DNA from: Bacillota bacterium
GTDB lineage: Bacteria > Bacillota > Clostridia > Acetivibrionales > DTU013
DNA: 64,000 bases
NCBI GenBank assembly: GCA_023411645.1
Contig: JAEYON010000145.1
Coordinates: 3,796 to 67,795, forward strand
Direction of reading: 5' to 3'
Of this stretch, positions 60,712-64,000 are shown in pieces (within the stretch, counting starts at the first letter, position 1; each line of letters opens with the position of its first letter). The notes under the pieces were generated by a model. That model searched no databases. It had not been told where the DNA came from and saw only the letters and a program-made list of their open reading frames with translations. Both the position numbers and the translations under genes were made by a program.

Positions 60712-60769
60712 TGCAGACATAATTGACATTTAAAGCCCATTGCAGACATAATTGACATTTAAAGCCCAT
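60712..60769. repeat. 29-base tandem duplication between tadA and tadB
   Basis: TGCAGACATAATTGACATTT plus AAAGCCCAT occurs at 60712-60740 and again immediately at 60741-60769 without mismatch. It lies in the only sizeable gap of the upstream Tad operon, before the tadB ribosome site. It looks like a recent slippage or unequal-exchange event. Confidence 0.95.
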
Positions 60770-60806
60770 CGCAGCTATTTTCACACTTCGGAGGCTTGCA
60801 GTTTAG

Positions 60807-61991
60807 CTACGACATTGCATATAGCCTGTGATATTGAAATGTGTCGCTTATGCTGTCATAGCCATTTACCTCAAGCACCTCCACCACCTTGAACTCTTTA
60901 AGATAAAAGATCACATTGATACTCCTGCCCAGCATTTCCTTTATCGTTCTCTCACTTTCACCGATGTTGCCGCCCTTACTAAGCGTAAGCAGGCGTGCGA
61001 ATGCATCTCCCGCGCTTTCAGAATGTGTCGTGGCAACGCCTCTGTGACCTGAGTATGCAGCCTTTACAAAGTCCCATGCCTCGTCTCCGGTAATCTCTCC
61101 TACACAGTATGAATCCAGAGACATTGTCAAACCGTCTCGAACCAGATCCTTAAGTGTAACAGGCCTACCTCCCTCGTTTTGCTTCTTCATTCTCTGCTCG
61201 ATACAGTATGGCTTGTCCGGGTATATCTCAGCATCAGACTCAACTATTAATACCCGCTCCATTTCAGGCATTGCATTGATGAATGCTCTCATCAGGGTTG
61301 TTTTTCCGGCTGCGCCCTTCCCACAAAATATGACTGATGCATCGCTAAGCGCAAGCTTTACAATTAATCGGTGAAGTTCCTCATCCAGCATGCCGAGCCT
61401 TTTTAGTTCCATAAGCGTATAGCTTTCCTTCCTATGCTTACGGATGCTTATAGCAGGTCCCGCAATATTCCTGGGTTTTATGGAAACATTGATTCTCAGT
61501 CTGTATTTTTCATCTGTCACCCTGCAATGACTGTCATTTTCATTTAGTATTCCTCCGTTTCTTATAGCAACCAGCTTGCAATATGTATCAAATATCTTTT
61601 CACTTCCGAAATTAACAGGAACCTTACTGCGGATTCCGTGCCGCTTGATGACAAATTGGTTATAAAGTGTCCCGTCGATATCAGTAATGTCCGGTTCATC
61701 AATATATGGCTGCAACGCTCCATAGCCAAACATAAAATCCAGCACCTTCCGGATCAGCTCATCCCTGTGCAGGCCACAATGATATTTGTGTGAATCAATA
61801 TTCTTGATAATCGCTGTCTCAAGAATGCATCTATCCGCCAGCCCGCCGGACACATCCGCTACGAGTCCGGGGCATTCCTTCAGAATATCATTTGTGATGC
61901 AGGATACGATCGTATTTAGATCTTCAGTACTGTGGGACTGGGCCGTCCTGTTTTCATAAAACAGTTTGTGATGTGATTTTACTACAGGCAT
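60807..61991 (-). CDS. tadA: TadA/CpaF secretion ATPase
   Basis: Hexameric ATPase that drives Flp pilus assembly. N-terminal domain to about 190 with FMFGYGALQPYIDEPDITDI. Walker A is CGKGAAGKTTLMRAF near residue 224. The Asp-box region is VLIVESDAEIY, Walker B is SLDSYCVGEITGDEAWDFV, and the His-box is GHRGVATTHSES. The length is 394. Its start overlaps the end of the kinase-TadZ fusion gene by 10 bases. The first Asp-box residue pair is ES, and Walker B carries GEI with Glu. Confidence 0.95.
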   Translation of the reverse strand: MPVVKSHHKLFYENRTAQSHSTEDLNTIVSCITNDILKECPGLVADVSGGLADRCILETAIIKNIDSHKYHCGLHRDELIRKVLDFMFGYGALQPYIDEPDITDIDGTLYNQFVIKRHGIRSKVPVNFGSEKIFDTYCKLVAIRNGGILNENDSHCRVTDEKYRLRINVSIKPRNIAGPAISIRKHRKESYTLMELKRLGMLDEELHRLIVKLALSDASVIFCGKGAAGKTTLMRAFINAMPEMERVLIVESDAEIYPDKPYCIEQRMKKQNEGGRPVTLKDLVRDGLTMSLDSYCVGEITGDEAWDFVKAAYSGHRGVATTHSESAGDAFARLLTLSKGGNIGESERTIKEMLGRSINVIFYLKEFKVVEVLEVNGYDSISDTFQYHRLYAMS

Positions 61992-63712
61992 TTCATTTCT
62001 CCTCCAAATTCAGGGTCTCTATCTGACCGAGCGCTGCCACAGATACGACCGGCAATGGCACGAAGCCTGTGCAGCGGTCCTGTTGCCGGTAAAAGGCCAA
62101 GCCTTTTAAGCAAAAGTATATAGTCATCAACAACCTCTTTTTCCATATGGCTGATATATGCACCCCTCAAGCTTCTATACATTGCGCGCCTTTTACTGGC
62201 GGATACCTTGCAAAGCAAATTCCCTCGTGTCGCAGACCTGGCTTCATCCAGCCCAATTCCGATTGCCTTGTCATAATCAAAAAGAACAAATTGAGTATTC
62301 TCAGCCGGGAGATGCTGCTTTTCTTCAAGAAAGGCTATATAATTATTGAACTCTCTCAACTGATCCACATCACCCCTGACAGCCACGATATTGATATCCG
62401 AACGGAGCAGTGCGGCCAGTGTAAATGCATCATAGATAAACCTGTTAACCAGAAGTATGGTAATGTCGCAGGTGCGGTAGCATTTGTCGATCAGCTTGGA
62501 CACACTGTCCTCACTATAATATTCATAATTATCCAATCTGTAATTCCCGGTAATGATATGGAGGTTCTTCATATCCTTTCTGGTCACAGACGCCTTCTTT
62601 ATCACTCCCGCGGTCAGCATTCCCTTCCCAGCGGCATCCATCAATGTATCCAGCCCTGAATGGCCATATATGTCTATATGAGCAGACTTTGCAGGAAATT
62701 TTTTAATGCCCAGAAACAAGTCTGCTTTAGGAGCAAGCAAATCCATATCCACCAGCAAGACCTCACTGTTTGTATATTTTGCAGCCATATACGCAAGCTC
62801 ACAGCCAAATTCCGCATTATCCCATATGGAGATAACCAATTTCCTAAAGCTATGCCCTGAACCAAATGAGTGATCATTGGTTTCTTCAGGCATTCCTTCC
62901 TTGCCGCCTGTCTCCTTGGCCGCGGCATCTGTAGATATCTGCAGATTTTCAAGCTCTAAAAGCAACTCAGCCGCACTTTGATAACGTTCATCAGGGTTGT
63001 CACAGGTGCATTTCAAAATGACCGACTCCAGTCCTGCGGAAATACAAGCATCATAAAAACGAACAGCCTTCAGCCCATACGGAGGTTCAACGGGACTCTT
63101 CCCTGTTAATAGCTGATGAAGGGTAACGCCAAGGCTATATATGTCAGATACAGCACTGGTCTGTCCGGTTCCATACTGTTCAGGAGCGGCATACCCCCGT
63201 GTACCTATATATACAGTGTCCGTATCGTTCTCCGCCTTGTATTCCCTTGCAATTCCGAAATCAATCATTTTTAAAATTCCGTTTGATGCAAGTATAATAT
63301 TGGAAGGCTTCATATCTCTGTAGATGATCGGATTTGGCTGGAGCGTATGAAGATAGTCCAGCGCCTTGCATAGCTGAATTGCCCAGTCGACAACAATTTC
63401 CTCGGCAATTTTTCCTTCGACAGCAAGTTTTTGATCCAGAGATATACCGTCAATATAATCAGATATCAGATAAAGCTTACCATCCTGTTCCAGAATGTCG
63501 AATAATACGGGTAATGCCGGGTGGTCCAGTTTTTTCAACAGTTTGGGTTCCGCCATCAGATCGATCCCGGAATCCTCACGCCTGCAGATTTCTTTTATGG
63601 CCCAAAATGTTTCCGTGTTTATGTTCCTTGCCAGGTAAACCGTCCCCATACCTCCCCGGCCAAGTATTTTCTCGATTACATATCGTCCGTTGAAAAAATC
63701 GCCTATTTCCAT
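61982..63712 (-). CDS. Ser/Thr protein kinase fused to a TadZ/CpaE-like domain
   Basis: Residues 1-260 are a Hanks-type kinase: Gly-loop GRGGMGTVYLA (18-28), Lys40 in WAIKE, catalytic loop YRDMKPSN (131-138, His replaced by Tyr), DFG at 151-153 and APE at 176-178. After a linker, residues about 290-530 follow the MinD/CpaE fold: VISIWDNAEFGCELAYMAA, EVLLVDMDLLAPKADLFLG and NINIVAVRGDVDQLREFNNY. The deviant Walker A (KGGxGKT) is lost, replaced by WDNAEFG, so nucleotide binding by this half is doubtful. TadZ normally places the Tad machine at a pole. The gene is first of the operon and overlaps tadA. Confidence 0.9.
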   Translation of the reverse strand: MEIGDFFNGRYVIEKILGRGGMGTVYLARNINTETFWAIKEICRREDSGIDLMAEPKLLKKLDHPALPVLFDILEQDGKLYLISDYIDGISLDQKLAVEGKIAEEIVVDWAIQLCKALDYLHTLQPNPIIYRDMKPSNIILASNGILKMIDFGIAREYKAENDTDTVYIGTRGYAAPEQYGTGQTSAVSDIYSLGVTLHQLLTGKSPVEPPYGLKAVRFYDACISAGLESVILKCTCDNPDERYQSAAELLLELENLQISTDAAAKETGGKEGMPEETNDHSFGSGHSFRKLVISIWDNAEFGCELAYMAAKYTNSEVLLVDMDLLAPKADLFLGIKKFPAKSAHIDIYGHSGLDTLMDAAGKGMLTAGVIKKASVTRKDMKNLHIITGNYRLDNYEYYSEDSVSKLIDKCYRTCDITILLVNRFIYDAFTLAALLRSDINIVAVRGDVDQLREFNNYIAFLEEKQHLPAENTQFVLFDYDKAIGIGLDEARSATRGNLLCKVSASKRRAMYRSLRGAYISHMEKEVVDDYILLLKRLGLLPATGPLHRLRAIAGRICGSARSDRDPEFGGEMKCL

Positions 63713-63886
63713 TATGATACCTCATTTGGAATATTTTGTTATTTACTTGTGTCTAATCTTATCACAGAGTAATAACAATTTCTATACTTATTTGTTAAAT
63801 TTTTCTTTTTTGGAGAGTTATTCGCCTCAAATGCCCTTATTTCGCTGAAAATAAGCAATATAAAAATCGAATAAGTACGGGAAATA

Positions 63887-64000
63887 TTACATAGAGGAAT
63901 AATCTGAAGAGCTGAAATCAGGAATGAATTGCTCCGATGCGGATTCCCGCTCCTGAACATACCCATTGAGGCCCAGCCTGATAAATCTGTTCATGACCTT
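63887..64000 (-). CDS. C-terminal end of a minus-strand gene cut by the window edge
   Basis: The last 37 codons of a frame open to the window edge, including NRFIRLGLNGYVQERESASE and a Ser/Asp-rich end FSSSDYSSM. It stops at TAA 63887-63889, about 175 bases upstream of the kinase-TadZ gene. The function cannot be judged. The gap 63713-63886 is A/T-rich and may hold the Tad promoter. Confidence 0.5.
   Translation of the reverse strand, partial: KVMNRFIRLGLNGYVQERESASEQFIPDFSSSDYSSM

Overview
This window looks like a chromosomal segment of a spore-forming anaerobic clostridium, probably of the Ruminiclostridium / Acetivibrio / Oscillospiraceae type; that placement is inferred. The grounds are strong purine-rich ribosome binding sites, frequent GTG/TTG starts, sporulation genes (spmA, spmB, an AbrB regulator with Spo0A-box-like sites), a Bacillus-like order of housekeeping genes, and ferredoxin and iron alcohol dehydrogenase genes. 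No tRNA, rRNA, CRISPR array, transposase or phage gene was seen.

Layout. 1-6.5 kb (minus strand): rsmA, a yabE-like 3D/G5 protein, a Met/Pro-rich repetitive protein, a membrane-anchored coiled-coil protein, tatD and metG. 6.6-21 kb: a carbohydrate/polyol utilisation island. Its minus-strand half has an RpiR regulator, RbsD pyranase, alcohol dehydrogenase, SDR, VOC protein, glycerophosphodiesterase, HAD phosphatase, an ABC sugar importer and MgtC. Its plus-strand half has a TIM-barrel isomerase, a Gfo/Idh/MocA dehydrogenase and an alpha/beta hydrolase. The two halves diverge from a promoter flanked by two near-identical A-tract palindromes. The island holds three genes reduced to remnants by internal deletions or stops (FGGY kinase, zinc alcohol dehydrogenase, ABC ATPase), and a kelch-type remnant lies at each end. 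21.9-24.9 kb: a YtpB/DUF2600-like gene, spmB, spmA and abrB.

24.9-37 kb (minus strand): rsmI, trmN6, a ferredoxin, ricT, holB, yaaR, darA/yaaQ, tmk and an Orn/Lys/Arg decarboxylase. As known from Bacillus subtilis this block normally lies next to abrB-metS-tatD-yabE-ksgA, so about 18 kb separates abrB from metG here. It is followed by coaX, a Gln/Arg-rich protein, an amidohydrolase, birA, an unknown gene and an iron alcohol dehydrogenase. 37-43.5 kb: a zinc-ribbon protein, then a complete cyanophycin cassette (iadA, cphB, cphA) divergent from a LexA-like repressor that has lost its protease catalytic residues. 43.6-49.6 kb: an oligopeptide ABC transporter (oppBCDF and oppA) with three tandem 50-bp hairpin repeats between oppB and oppC. 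49.9-53 kb: leuC-leuD-leuB.

53-64 kb is a surface and adhesion region. It has an AraC regulator, then a class I cyclic-di-GMP riboswitch with a terminator ahead of a repeat-rich LPxTG-type surface protein. That protein is split by an apparent one-base frameshift just after its signal peptide. After a PC4/YdbC-like protein comes a Tad (Flp pilus) operon: a Ser/Thr kinase fused to a degenerate TadZ/CpaE-like domain, TadA, TadB, TadC, a pilin, two pseudopilin-like proteins and CpaB. A c-di-GMP-switched adhesin beside a Tad pilus operon headed by a kinase-TadZ fusion suggests regulated attachment; this is inference.
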